Source: Alteripontixanthobacter maritimus
GTDB lineage: Bacteria; Pseudomonadota; Alphaproteobacteria; Sphingomonadales; Sphingomonadaceae
Direction of reading: 5' to 3'
Assembly (NCBI RefSeq): GCF_003340475.1
Contig: NZ_QBKA01000002.1
Span: forward strand, 2,303,501-2,367,500
Length of the DNA: 64,000 nucleotides
The translations under genes and the position numbers were made by a program. Below, piece after piece: positions 53,108-62,565 of this stretch; position 1 is the first letter of the stretch, and each line of letters opens with the position of its first letter. Under the pieces are notes generated by a model that was not told the origin of the DNA, searched no databases, and saw only the letters and a program-made list of their open reading frames with translations.

Positions 53108-53208
53108 TCGGCGGGTCACGCAAGCCCTTATCGCAGAGCTAAAGCGATCCAAATAAATGGGCGCGCCGTTCATCAAATACTTAGGTGGCGTGTGGAAAGA
53201 AGCCTGTC

Positions 53209-53556
53209 ATGTCTTCGACCGCACGCCGTGTCCTCGTTCTCCCCCTGCTCGCTGCCAGCCTGATGACTGGCGGTTGTGTCATGAGCACCGTGGCCGATGT
53301 AGTTACGGCGCCGATCAAGGTGGCGGGCAAGGCCGTGGACCTTGCCACGACCAGCCAATCGGAAAGCGATGAGAAACGCGGACGCGAATTGCGCGAACGC
53401 TATGAACGGCTCGGCAAGCTGGAACGGCGTTACGACAGGAAAATGAAAGAGTGCCGTGATGGCAACCGCCGCGCCTGCGATGAGGCTCGCGCTGCGCACC
53501 GCGAAATCCAGGCGCTGATCCCATCGCTTCCCGCCCAGCGAGCCGACGACGACTAA
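53209..53556 (+). CDS. Small lipoprotein, unknown function
   Basis: 115 residues from the ATG at 53209 (an in-frame start at 53185 is less likely). The signal ends in lipobox MTGGC (Cys23). The mature part begins with a hydrophobic/amphipathic stretch (VADVVTAPIKVAGKAVDLAT), then a highly charged helix (DEKRGRELRERYERLGKLERRYDRKMKEC) that may be a coiled coil; the Cys pair ECRDGNRRAC may be disulfide-linked. Convergent with sua5. Confidence 0.72.
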   Translation: MSSTARRVLVLPLLAASLMTGGCVMSTVADVVTAPIKVAGKAVDLATTSQSESDEKRGRELRERYERLGKLERRYDRKMKECRDGNRRACDEARAAHREIQALIPSLPAQRADDD

Positions 53557-53573
53557 GCGCCCCGCGGTTACTT

Positions 53574-54539
53574 TCAGACAACCGGCGCAGCGGCGCGCTG
53601 TAACCGGTCATTGATGGCGGCACCGATGCCCCGTTCCGGTATGGGCGCGACCGCAATCCGTGTTTCGGGAGCCAGCGCCGCTATATGCAGACAATCATAA
53701 AGTCGGGCTGCTGCTTCTGCGAGATCGCCGCTCGGCGATAATGAGCGATCACCCGGCACGTCTCCGAAACCGATGTGAAATTCGTCTTCCTCGCTTTGAA
53801 CTGCCCCCAGCCGAACGGGTTTACCGGGCGCATAGTGGCTGGCAAGCTGGCCGGGGGCCTCTACCCCGCGACCGCTGGTGCCTTCCGTCATGGCGTCTTC
53901 GCGCATGCCCAGCACTCCTGCGATGTCACCGTGTGTTACGGGCCCGGGCCGCAATATCTCCCACCTGCCGCCTTCGCGCAGTGCAAGGATCGTGCTTTCG
54001 ATACCCCGCCCGCTCGGGCCGCCATCCACTACCGCAGCAATGCGACCGTCCAGGGAGGCAAGCACGTGGTCGGCAGTCGTCGGGCTCACGCCGCCGCTGC
54101 GATTGGCCGACGGCGCAGCGAGTGGTCCGGTCTCGCCAAGCACGGCACGCATGACTGGATGGGCGGGACAGCGCAGCGCTACCGTATTGAGGCCTGCGGT
54201 AATCGCCGGCGCAATACCGGAGTTGGGCAATGTCGGTAACACAAGCGACAGCGGGCCAGGCCAGAACTGCGCCGCCAATCTGACAGCCCGCTCGTCCCAC
54301 GTTGTGAGCCGTTTCGCGGCGGTAATATCGGGCACATGCACGATCAGGGGATTAAAATCGGGCCGCCCCTTGGCGCGATAGATCCCGGCAACCGCTTGCG
54401 CATCATCGGTACGCGCTGCCAATCCATAGACTGTCTCGGTCGGCAGGGCGACAGGATGGCCTGCACACAGCAGCTCGATCGCCCGCGCGATGCCTGCCGC
54501 ATCGTCGTGCAGCCGTTCCGTAGCGTCCTTGCCGCCCAT
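53574..54539 (-). CDS. L-threonylcarbamoyladenylate synthase, Sua5 type
   Basis: 321 residues. The YrdC domain (about 1-200) has PTETVYGLAARTDD, KGRPDFNPLIVHV, LPGPLSLVLP and SANRSGGVSPTTADHV. It extends with the Sua5 C-terminal domain after the linker APGQLASHYAP, so it is the long Sua5 rather than TsaC form. It makes threonylcarbamoyl-AMP for t6A37 of tRNA. It converges on the small lipoprotein gene and diverges from the acyl-CoA dehydrogenase gene. Confidence 0.95.
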   Translation of the reverse strand: MGGKDATERLHDDAAGIARAIELLCAGHPVALPTETVYGLAARTDDAQAVAGIYRAKGRPDFNPLIVHVPDITAAKRLTTWDERAVRLAAQFWPGPLSLVLPTLPNSGIAPAITAGLNTVALRCPAHPVMRAVLGETGPLAAPSANRSGGVSPTTADHVLASLDGRIAAVVDGGPSGRGIESTILALREGGRWEILRPGPVTHGDIAGVLGMREDAMTEGTSGRGVEAPGQLASHYAPGKPVRLGAVQSEEDEFHIGFGDVPGDRSLSPSGDLAEAAARLYDCLHIAALAPETRIAVAPIPERGIGAAINDRLQRAAAPVV

Positions 54540-54624
54540 GCCCGCTCGCTCTATTCATGGGCGCAAATGCGGCCCGTTTGCGACCCATAGGCGCGGATAA
54601 AGCCCCACCTCAAGGAAATCGATC

Positions 54625-56379
54625 ATGATCCCCTATACCGCCCCGACGCAGGACCAGTTGCTGGCCATCCGCATCAATGCCGGCATCGAGGAGTTGGCGC
54701 AAAGCGAACGCTTCGCAGCCGCCGAACCCGACTTGGTCGAGGCGATCGTGGAAGGTATCGGGCAATTTGCCGCTGGCGAGTTTGCGCCGCTCAATCGCGT
54801 CGGCGATGAACAGGGCGCGGTGCTGGAGAACGGCGTGGTGAGGCTGCCCGACGGGTTCGAAGAAGCTTATGGCCATTATGTCGAACAGGGCTGGAACGCG
54901 ATTGCCAGCCCTGCCGATTTTGGCGGTCAGGGTTTGCCGTTCACGCTGGGGTGCAATGTGATCGAGAACCTGGGCGCGGCCAATATGGCCTTCACCCTGC
55001 TGCCCATGCTGTCCATCGGAGCCATCGAGGCGCTCGACCACCATGGCTCCGATGCGCAAAAGGCGATGTACCTGCCCGACCTCGTCAGCGGTCGCTGGTC
55101 GGGCACTATGAATTTGACCGAACCGCAGGCGGGCAGCGATGTCGGCGCGTTGCGCACCACTGCGCATCCGGTCACCGCGGACGAGTTCAATGGCGAACAT
55201 ACTGGCAAATACCGGATCAAGGGCCAAAAGATCTACATCACCTGGGGCGATCACACACTGGCGGACAACATCGTCCACCTCGTGCTGGCCCGTACGCCCG
55301 AGGCACCGGAAGGTAGCCGCGGCATCAGCCTGTTCGTGGTGCCGAAGTACCATGTGAATGCTGACGGGTCCTTGGGCTCGGCCAACGATGTGCGTCCCGT
55401 CAGCCTCGAACACAAGCTGGGCATCAACGCCTCCCCGACCTGTGTGATGTCCTATGGCGATAATGACGAGTGCATCGGGGAGATCGTCGGGTCCGAAAAC
55501 CGCGGTCTCGCCGCCATGTTCACGATGATGAACAACGCTCGCATCAATGTCGGCAGCCAGGGTGTACAGATCGCCGAACGCGCCACGCAGCAGGCGCAAA
55601 GCTACGCCAAGGAGCGCATTCAGTCAGCGCGTGCCGGGTCGGGCGATGCGAACCCGGTCGCCATTCTCGAACATCCCGATGTGCGCCGCATGATCCTGCG
55701 GATGAAGGCTCTGACAGAAGCGACGCGTGCGCTGCTGTATTACACGTCCGGCCAGGTCGATCGCGGTACGCTGGGCGATGCGGCGGCCAAGGCGCGCGCA
55801 GATGTGCTGGTGCCGATGCTGAAGGCATGGGGTACCGATATTGGGATCGAAGTCGCCAGCCTTGGCGTGCAGGTCCATGGCGGAATGGGCTTCGTCGAGG
55901 AAACGGGCGCTGCACAGCACTACCGCGATGCGCGGATCGCGCCGATCTACGAAGGCACCAACGGCATTCAGGCCGCCGATCTCGTCACCCGCAAGCTTGG
56001 ACTGGAAAATGGCGAGGTGTTCGCCGCGCTGATGGCGGATATCGCGCGAGATTGCGCCGATCATCCCGCCTTGTTTGCTCTGGCAGGCGAATGCGCGGCA
56101 GTGGGCACCTGGATGCGCGATGAAGCGAGCCTGGACGACCGGCTGGCGGGCAGTGTGCCCTTCACCACCATGTGCGCGGTTACAGTCGCCGCCTGGCAGA
56201 TGGTCCGGCAGAACCGCGCCGTAAGCGCTGGCGACGCGCCCGCGCTGGCTGCGATCAAGCCGGTCACGACGCGCTACATCCTGGACCACGTGGTGCCCGA
56301 GGCTTCGGGATTGAAAGCTGCAGCCATCGCCGGGGCCGGACTGCTTTACGAACTCAGCGCAGACCAGCTGGTCGGCTAA
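54625..56379 (+). CDS. Acyl-CoA dehydrogenase, C-terminal extended family
   Basis: 584 residues, AAGGA upstream. FAD-binding motifs of the family are MNLTEPQAGSDVGAL and TWGDHTLADNIVHLVLA; the catalytic Glu is in IYEGTNGIQAAD. The extra C-terminal domain of about 120 residues (Acyl-CoA_dh_C/DmdC-like) is present. Such enzymes oxidise long or modified acyl-CoAs, for example 3-methylmercaptopropionyl-CoA, and pass electrons to ETF (etfBA at 5.4-7.1 kb). Substrate cannot be stated from sequence alone. Confidence 0.92.
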   Translation: MIPYTAPTQDQLLAIRINAGIEELAQSERFAAAEPDLVEAIVEGIGQFAAGEFAPLNRVGDEQGAVLENGVVRLPDGFEEAYGHYVEQGWNAIASPADFGGQGLPFTLGCNVIENLGAANMAFTLLPMLSIGAIEALDHHGSDAQKAMYLPDLVSGRWSGTMNLTEPQAGSDVGALRTTAHPVTADEFNGEHTGKYRIKGQKIYITWGDHTLADNIVHLVLARTPEAPEGSRGISLFVVPKYHVNADGSLGSANDVRPVSLEHKLGINASPTCVMSYGDNDECIGEIVGSENRGLAAMFTMMNNARINVGSQGVQIAERATQQAQSYAKERIQSARAGSGDANPVAILEHPDVRRMILRMKALTEATRALLYYTSGQVDRGTLGDAAAKARADVLVPMLKAWGTDIGIEVASLGVQVHGGMGFVEETGAAQHYRDARIAPIYEGTNGIQAADLVTRKLGLENGEVFAALMADIARDCADHPALFALAGECAAVGTWMRDEASLDDRLAGSVPFTTMCAVTVAAWQMVRQNRAVSAGDAPALAAIKPVTTRYILDHVVPEASGLKAAAIAGAGLLYELSADQLVG

Positions 56380-56382
56380 GCA

Positions 56383-57840
56383 TTACTGCGCAGGCACTTC
56401 GCCGGCAGGATCGTCGCGCCCGAAGCTGGCCGTGGGATCGCCGCGCAATTCCCGGCGCGGCGGCAGGCGGTCGCTGCTGTTACGGACAATGGCAGGAGCA
56501 GGTCCTGCCCCCTTCGCCATCACGCGCCAGATGATCCCGGCGGTATCGTCCGATACCAGCAGCGAACCGTCGCCTGCCCATTCAACCCAAGTCGGGCGGC
56601 CGCGCGTGGTGCCTTCGCCAGTCAGGAACCCCTCTAGCACCGGCTGCGGCTTGCCTAGCGGATTGCCGCGCTTGTCGAAGGGGACGTAAACCACATCGTA
56701 GCCAGCGGCCGGCTTGCGGTTCCAGGAACCATGGCGCGCCACGAAAGCGCCCTGCCCGAACTTGTCGCCCATCCGGGTGCCCTCTTCGGTAAAGGCCAGG
56801 CCTAGTGCCGCCACATGTGGGCCCATCGCATATTCGGGGCGACGGGCGTATTCGACCAGATAAGCGGGCATCGGCGCGTCTACACGGTCGTCGACCATGT
56901 CGCCCCAATAAATCCACGGCCAGCCATATTGCGCGCCGATCGGCACGTTCGTTAGGTAATCGGGCACGAGATCGCTCCCCAGCATGTCACGCTCGTTGAC
57001 GGTGGTCCAAAGCTCTCCGCTCCACGGGTTGGTGGCCAGGCCGTTGGCATTGCGAAGGCCGGTAGCGAACATCCGCTGGCGGCCTGTGGCCAGATTGTAT
57101 TCCCAGATCAGCGCGCGGCCTTCTTCGGCCTCCATTCCCTTTTCACCGATGTTGGAAGCGGACCCGACCGCGACATAGATCGACTGCTTGTCGGGGCTTA
57201 ACATGATGTTGCGCATCCAGTGATTACCTGCGGGCGCCAGATCCATCAGCTTGCGCGGCTGAGCGGTCAGTTTCGTCTGGCCCAGATCGTATGGAAAGGC
57301 GAGCAGGGCATCGTGATTGGCAACATACAGGACGCCATCATCCCACGCGATCCCGGATGGCGAATCCAGTTCGCCGGTCAAAATCGTGCGCTGGTCCGCG
57401 ACACCGTTTCCATCGGCGTCGCGCAGCAGCACCAGCTGGTTGGCGGACGGCGTGCCGGCACCGGCCTTGGAGAACAGGATCTTGGCAATGAACCCCTCGA
57501 TCCCGCCACCTTTGCGCGGCGGGCTGTTGGTCAGTGTTACCAGCACATCGCCATTGGGCAACGTGTGGATGACGCGCGGATGATCGAGTCCGTCGGCGAA
57601 GCGATTGACGACCAGCCCTTCCGCCGCGTCGGGGATGGCGTCGTCCGCCCAGCCCACAGGTTCGGCGATATTGACCGTTGGGAAGCTTTCCGGATCCGGT
57701 TCGTCCAGCATGGGATCGGTCCCGGTGACGGCGGCGACATCGTAATCCGCCATATCGCCGCGCATCAACAACGCGAATGCGCCCAGAAGCAGCAGGATCA
57801 CGACGAGGATGGCGATGACGATTTTCTTGGTTCTGCTCAT
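56383..57840 (-). CDS. PQQ-dependent sugar dehydrogenase-like beta-propeller protein
   Basis: 485 residues from the ATG at 57840 (MSRTKK); a start at 57921 adds an unlikely leader. One N-terminal TM anchor (IVIAILVVILLLLGAFALLM) places the rest in the periplasm. The propeller has the GDH/soluble glucose-sorbosone dehydrogenase pattern: ADGLDHPRVIHTLPNGDVLVT, SPDKQSIYVAVGS, GLRNANGLATNPWSGELWTTVNERD, FVARHGSWNRKP. PQQ would be the cofactor, but no PQQ genes are in the window, so it may be an orphan or a non-catalytic propeller. Convergent with the acyl-CoA dehydrogenase. Confidence 0.85.
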   Translation of the reverse strand: MSRTKKIVIAILVVILLLLGAFALLMRGDMADYDVAAVTGTDPMLDEPDPESFPTVNIAEPVGWADDAIPDAAEGLVVNRFADGLDHPRVIHTLPNGDVLVTLTNSPPRKGGGIEGFIAKILFSKAGAGTPSANQLVLLRDADGNGVADQRTILTGELDSPSGIAWDDGVLYVANHDALLAFPYDLGQTKLTAQPRKLMDLAPAGNHWMRNIMLSPDKQSIYVAVGSASNIGEKGMEAEEGRALIWEYNLATGRQRMFATGLRNANGLATNPWSGELWTTVNERDMLGSDLVPDYLTNVPIGAQYGWPWIYWGDMVDDRVDAPMPAYLVEYARRPEYAMGPHVAALGLAFTEEGTRMGDKFGQGAFVARHGSWNRKPAAGYDVVYVPFDKRGNPLGKPQPVLEGFLTGEGTTRGRPTWVEWAGDGSLLVSDDTAGIIWRVMAKGAGPAPAIVRNSSDRLPPRRELRGDPTASFGRDDPAGEVPAQ

Positions 57841-57960
57841 GACGGCAGTGTTATCGCGCAGACTGCCATGCGGCAATGGCGCGATGCGATAGACCCGTGG
57901 CCCGTGCGCGGGGGCACGCAAGCTTGCCGAAGGCGCGCTCGCTGATTAGGCGCAGCAGCC

Positions 57961-58458
57961 ATGTTCGATTTCGCGCCCGACCCCGACCTGCCCAAACAGG
58001 AAATCTATCGCCAATTGCTGGATGCGGCTCGCGCGCTCACCGATGATGAGCCTGACGGTGTGGCCAACATGGCGAACATCGCAGCCTTGTTGTGGGAATA
58101 CCTGCCGGATCTCAATTGGGCTGGGTTCTATCGCGTTATGGGCGGCGAAATGGTGCTCGGCCCGTTCGTCGGCCGGCCGGCTTGTATCCGGATACCGATC
58201 GGCCAAGGGGTTTGCGGCGTTGCGGCGAGCAGCGCGGAAACGCAAATTGTGCCGGATGTCCACGCCTTTCCCGGCCATATTGCCTGCGACGGCGACACCG
58301 CTTCCGAACTGGTCGTACCGGTCGTGTCGGGCAATAACGTGGTTGCGGTGATCGACCTCGATAGTCCTTCACCAGCGCGTTTCGATAGTGAAGACGCCGA
58401 AGGCATCAAGGCACTTGCGCAGATGTTGGCCGGCCGGATTACCGAAGCTGCCGCCTGA
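57961..58458 (+). CDS. Free methionine-R-sulfoxide reductase (GAF domain, MsrC-type)
   Basis: 165 residues, a single GAF domain. The fRMsr-type catalytic cysteines are in RPACIRIPIGQGVCGVAA and FPGHIACDGD. It reduces free Met-R-sulfoxide and protects against oxidation. It diverges from the PQQ-type dehydrogenase gene (120-base gap). Confidence 0.9.
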   Translation: MFDFAPDPDLPKQEIYRQLLDAARALTDDEPDGVANMANIAALLWEYLPDLNWAGFYRVMGGEMVLGPFVGRPACIRIPIGQGVCGVAASSAETQIVPDVHAFPGHIACDGDTASELVVPVVSGNNVVAVIDLDSPSPARFDSEDAEGIKALAQMLAGRITEAAA

Positions 58459-58636
58459 CGCCGCTGGTTAACGCGGGCCGGGATGACCCGAAACAGGACA
58501 GCGATGGAAATTCGCCCCTTTCCTGCGGGCAGTAGTGCTAAATTTTCCCTTAACATCATGATCGCATCGGTCCGGGAGGAATATCCTGAACCCGGTTTTA
58601 AAAATGCAATCGCGCCGTTGAACAAGGGAATTTAAC

Positions 58637-59707
58637 ATGGGTGTCCGTCACGTTCTTTCGCTGGGAGCCGCTTTTGGCGCTATCCTCAGCGCCGCTCCTG
58701 CCAATGCCAATGCCAATGCTACCGCCGGGCAGGAAATGAATTACGAAACGCGTACTTACGAATATGCGCAACCGCTTCCGGCTCCGGCTCCGCAGGTTGT
58801 GTATCGAGCGGAAGAAGTGGTTCAGGAAGACGTTATCACCCAGTCGGATCGGTATGAAACCGACCGGTATACTTACGAATATGGCACCCCGGTCCAGCAC
58901 CGTCCCGTCGCCACGCCGGTACACAGTGCGCCCGCTTATCCTGTCCAGACCTATCCTGCGCAAGCCTACCCGGCTTCTGCGTATCCGAGAACCGCGTATC
59001 CCGCCCAGACTTACCCTGCGCAGGCCTACCCATCACCGGCCTATCCTGCCCAGCCCTACCCGGCTTACCAGTATGCAGACGGGTATGATCGCGACGCATG
59101 GCTCGACGAATGCCGCGATGCTTACCGGGCGCAGCGCAAGCGTGCAGGCCGCAGGGGAGGTGTCGCCGGCGGTATTCTGGGCGGCATAGCAGGCGGTGTG
59201 ATCGGCAATCGCGTTTATGACAGCGAGCGCTTGGGCGGTACCTTGATCGGTGCTGGTATCGGCGGTCTGGCTGGATTGGCAATCGGTACGCTGATCGGAC
59301 AGGTAACGTCGCGCAAGGATGATGCCTGCCGCGACTATCTCGACCGTTATGGCCCGAACCCCAGCGCCTATCCCGGCTATTCCGATTACATGAATGGCCA
59401 GGGCGGCATGGCTCATGGCTACCGCGGAGGGTACCAGGGTGGCCATCACCCGGGCTATGCGGCGCGCACAGGCTATGGCCATGGCGGTCAGGTATATGGC
59501 GGGGCGCAGACCATCGTGACCGTTACGCATCACGCGCCGCCTCCCGGGCGGCTGGTCGTCCGTGAATATGTGACCGAGGAATGGGTCGACGTGCCGGTAG
59601 TGGAAGAAACCGTCGAAGTGGTCCATCCGCCGCGCTATATCAAAGCGCCGGTCAAGGCGCACAAGCCGCGCCCTGTTCGCCGCATCAAGTCGATCAAGAA
59701 CCGCTAG
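58637..59707 (+). CDS. Glycine-zipper envelope protein with Tyr-Pro repeats
   Basis: 356 residues with AAGGGA upstream. A signal peptide ends near SAAPANANA. Residues about 98-148 are a low-complexity run of AYPAQ-type pentapeptides (see the tandem repeat at 58930-59070). Residues about 175-225 form a 2TM glycine-zipper domain (GGVAGGILGGIAGGVIGNRVYD ... GTLIGAGIGGLAGLAIGTLIGQVT), and the C-terminal part is Gly/His/Tyr-rich with RPVRRIKSIKNR at the end. It is probably an outer-membrane or periplasmic structural protein. Terminator downstream. Confidence 0.85.
   Translation: MGVRHVLSLGAAFGAILSAAPANANANATAGQEMNYETRTYEYAQPLPAPAPQVVYRAEEVVQEDVITQSDRYETDRYTYEYGTPVQHRPVATPVHSAPAYPVQTYPAQAYPASAYPRTAYPAQTYPAQAYPSPAYPAQPYPAYQYADGYDRDAWLDECRDAYRAQRKRAGRRGGVAGGILGGIAGGVIGNRVYDSERLGGTLIGAGIGGLAGLAIGTLIGQVTSRKDDACRDYLDRYGPNPSAYPGYSDYMNGQGGMAHGYRGGYQGGHHPGYAARTGYGHGGQVYGGAQTIVTVTHHAPPPGRLVVREYVTEEWVDVPVVEETVEVVHPPRYIKAPVKAHKPRPVRRIKSIKNR
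58930..59075 (+). repeat. Imperfect 15-base tandem repeat coding for (x)YPAQ/YPA units
   Basis: Within the glycine-zipper gene a motif like TATCCTGCCCAGACC recurs with small changes about nine times, giving Tyr-Pro-Ala-rich pentapeptides. Copy number is likely to vary among strains by slippage. Confidence 0.75.
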
Positions 59708-59731
59708 AAACAAGCGAACTCAACCACACAA

Positions 59732-59767
59732 AAAAGGTCCGGCAGGTATCCGCCCGTCGGACCTTTT
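59732..59767. terminator. Bidirectional terminator between convergent genes
   Basis: AAAAGGTCCG (59732-59741) is a perfect inverted repeat of CGGACCTTTT (59758-59767). It ends both the glycine-zipper gene and the usher gene. Confidence 0.9.
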
Positions 59768-59775
59768 CATGTCCG

Positions 59776-62532
59776 CTATCCACCGTCATCGGCGATCGGG
59801 TCGGCGATCACGATCGTTCGGTTGCCTGCTTGCAATCGAACGACACCCATCCGCGCTACATCGTTAGTGCGGTCCAGCACCACGTCGTCACGCAGGCGTT
59901 CAGCAACCTGTAGCGTGCGCGCAGCCTCGGCCCCTACCCGCAGGCGGTATCTGCCATAGGGAATACGGTCGAACAGGAAGAAGCCGTCGAATTCGGTTAC
60001 CGTTCGTCCGATGATCTGGCCCCGGCTGTCAATCAGTTCGAGCGTAACCCCAGGGCGCGCCGTCCCTGTGGTGGATAGCAGTGTGCCTTCCACTTCGCCT
60101 GTCGGAGTGACCGGCAGATCGATCCGCGTCGCTACGCCTGGCCTCGGCGTAATCACGATGCCCTTCCCGTTCGGCGCTAGGAACGGATCTGAAAGGCTGG
60201 ATTCGTCGATCCCTATCAACACGGGCCGAAACGGTTTCAGCCCGTCCACAATCGTGCTGCCGTCTGCGTCGGTCGGGCGCCTGCCCTGTGCTGTGCCAGC
60301 GACAACGTACACATCTTCCAGCGTTTCCTCGTCGGCATCTCGCACCCCGTCGCCATCTATGTCACGGAAGACCGTGACCGCGGCCTGCCCGCTACGCGCC
60401 AGCGGGGCCTGGCTGAAGCGAATGCCTCCGGAAACGGGATCGGGTCCGATGCTGAACGACAGGGCGAAGTTCGCCCCAAACGATCCGCGCGTCGTGGCGG
60501 TGGCATCGGTGCGGATCGCAAACTTGTCGAACCGGCGCGCATAGCCAAGGCTGAACCGCGTATCGTCCTGCTGAGGGAAATATTCGATCTCGCCCGCCAG
60601 TTCGGATTCACGGTCGAGCGGTTTGCGAGTCGATATGCGGACGAACTGCAGACCTTTCTCACGTCCCGAAAGCTCCGCCGCCGCAGCCGCACGAACGCGA
60701 AGACCGAAGAGTCTTGCGTTTGCAAGTAGTTGCAATTCTGTTTCCGGATCGTCGATGCGTCCAGTCAGATCGTTTGTAACCCTGCGTTCCAACCGGGCTG
60801 TCAGGTCGAGCCCGCGGATCGCCATGGCCGTACTGGCATTATAGGTCATTTCGGTACTGCCATCACGCAGCACCAGCCGGTCCAACCCGAATTGCAACGG
60901 CACGACCAACCGGCCCAGTTTCAATGAAGTGTCGGCCGAGAAACCAGCCCTGTAATCCAGCGATATGGGAATGAATTCGCTGGAGAAATCGCCACGTGAT
61001 ATAGTTGCATTTGCACCTAGATTAAAGGAGCCGACACGTCCGATTGCATTGGCCTGCAGCGCCAGCCCGCCGCCCAATTCGTGGGCGAGGGCTGTTTCCA
61101 GTTGCATGATCCCGAATGACCGATTGAGACGACCTTCGAGGTAGTTTCGCCGTCGCCCGTCGAGCATGAAGCTTTGTACGCCCAGCGCGCCAGTGGTTCG
61201 CGCATCGATACCGTGTTCCAGTCCTGCGCCCCAACGCCATGCCCCGGCTTCTGGCGCGCCCGGGCGGATGACCGGTTTTCGCAAGTCGATCAGATTACGG
61301 TTTTCTTGCAATCCGCTGGCAAACCAGAACGTTTTGCCGGGTTTGATGTTGGACCGGCCGACCGGAAAGTCGGACCGTTCACGCCGGATCTGTCCTTGTG
61401 GGCCGTACAACACCACTTCCAGCGCGTTTCGGCCGAAAAACAGCGGGATTTCGAGGAATTCATAGCGTCCGTCGCCGCGATCGTCCTGAAAGGCGACCAG
61501 TTGGCCATTGCGGTAAAGTTCAGCGTCCCAACCCGCCGGCAGGGTGCCACGCAGAGTCGTTGTAGAAAAACGCGCTAGACCGCCAAGTGGGCTGTTGGAA
61601 ATATAGGCGCCACGCCCAACCACGCTTCCGCCGGTAAGTTGCCCCGCTTCGTTCTCGACGTCACCGGCTGCAATCCTGGTCGCCTTTAGCGGCCCGAGCA
61701 GCTCCCCGTCCGGATCGAAGCGGTACGCTCGCACACGCAGGCTGGCGGGCACCAGGTCGGTGTCGGACGCAATGCGGGCGTCAACGCTGGCGCCTGCCAG
61801 CTCACCAGTTGCATAAAGTTCATACCGCGACCGCAGCCGGGAGTTGCCATCTGGCGATCGGGCGTAAGTCGAACGAACCACGGCATCCACCGAGGGAGTG
61901 CGCCAGATCTTGTACTCCATGTCCTTGCTGGGGAACTTCGAAAGGTCGAACGCTTCGCGTTTCGGGCGAAGTCGCGCCGCGCGACTTCTGCGCTCGATAG
62001 CTTGCAGAAACGGAAGCGGCTCATCGCTCTCCAATGTGACAACAGCATTATAGAGATCGGGTTTCAGATCGACTCCGAACCAACGCGACAAAGCATTTGC
62101 GTCGACGCACCACCCTTCTGGCGAATCGTAAATTTCACCGTCGATCGGCGCGGTATCTGCGTTCACCTTTTGTACTTCGCCTGACCCCCGATCGATTACG
62201 ATTTTGCGGTCTTCTGAAAACAGCCAGCCAGTCGCGCGGCGCGACTTCTTGTCGAGCCGTATGGGCAGGTCCAGTGACTGTATGACGTCTGCCAGGTCCA
62301 AACATACCCCGCCTTCGATGCGATAACCGCGCACCTCTTCCGACAGCGCGTAAGTGCCGTGCATCAGGCGTAGAAACAGGAAATCGTCTTCATCGACCTG
62401 AGCGCTGGGTGGATCAGACGGCGTATCTTGCGCGCTGGCTGTGTCTGGCATGCCAAACGCCGCCGCGAAGACCGCAGCGACGCTCAGGAGCCCTCGGGCA
62501 CCACGCAGTTTGTCTGGGATAGTACCGGTCAC
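59776..62532 (-). CDS. Usher-like outer-membrane protein (alternative chaperone-usher type)
   Basis: 918 residues from a GTG at 62532. A signal peptide (LLSVAAVFAAAFGMPDTASAQ) is followed by a periplasmic N-terminal domain (about 45-200) and a large beta-strand-rich middle (about 210-720, alternating patterns such as LQANAIGRVGSFNLGANATI). Near residue 725 is FRDIDGDGVRDADEETLEDV, a D-x-D-G-D-G calcium loop, then a second beta-sandwich domain (TPTGEVEGTLLSTTGTARPG ... FDRIPYGRYRLRVG) like CarboxypepD_reg/SdrB domains. It would anchor and export pilins from its chaperone. It is last in a leftward operon, 33 bases after the chaperone. Confidence 0.78.
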   Translation of the reverse strand: MTGTIPDKLRGARGLLSVAAVFAAAFGMPDTASAQDTPSDPPSAQVDEDDFLFLRLMHGTYALSEEVRGYRIEGGVCLDLADVIQSLDLPIRLDKKSRRATGWLFSEDRKIVIDRGSGEVQKVNADTAPIDGEIYDSPEGWCVDANALSRWFGVDLKPDLYNAVVTLESDEPLPFLQAIERRSRAARLRPKREAFDLSKFPSKDMEYKIWRTPSVDAVVRSTYARSPDGNSRLRSRYELYATGELAGASVDARIASDTDLVPASLRVRAYRFDPDGELLGPLKATRIAAGDVENEAGQLTGGSVVGRGAYISNSPLGGLARFSTTTLRGTLPAGWDAELYRNGQLVAFQDDRGDGRYEFLEIPLFFGRNALEVVLYGPQGQIRRERSDFPVGRSNIKPGKTFWFASGLQENRNLIDLRKPVIRPGAPEAGAWRWGAGLEHGIDARTTGALGVQSFMLDGRRRNYLEGRLNRSFGIMQLETALAHELGGGLALQANAIGRVGSFNLGANATISRGDFSSEFIPISLDYRAGFSADTSLKLGRLVVPLQFGLDRLVLRDGSTEMTYNASTAMAIRGLDLTARLERRVTNDLTGRIDDPETELQLLANARLFGLRVRAAAAAELSGREKGLQFVRISTRKPLDRESELAGEIEYFPQQDDTRFSLGYARRFDKFAIRTDATATTRGSFGANFALSFSIGPDPVSGGIRFSQAPLARSGQAAVTVFRDIDGDGVRDADEETLEDVYVVAGTAQGRRPTDADGSTIVDGLKPFRPVLIGIDESSLSDPFLAPNGKGIVITPRPGVATRIDLPVTPTGEVEGTLLSTTGTARPGVTLELIDSRGQIIGRTVTEFDGFFLFDRIPYGRYRLRVGAEAARTLQVAERLRDDVVLDRTNDVARMGVVRLQAGNRTIVIADPIADDGG

Positions 62533-62565
62533 GGCTTTAACCGGTGACGCTTTGGCGCCTGGGTC

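Noticed and set aside
58539-58553. TAAA-N7-TTAA upstream of the glycine-zipper gene
   Set aside because: Near-consensus CtrA match only, at a level expected by chance.
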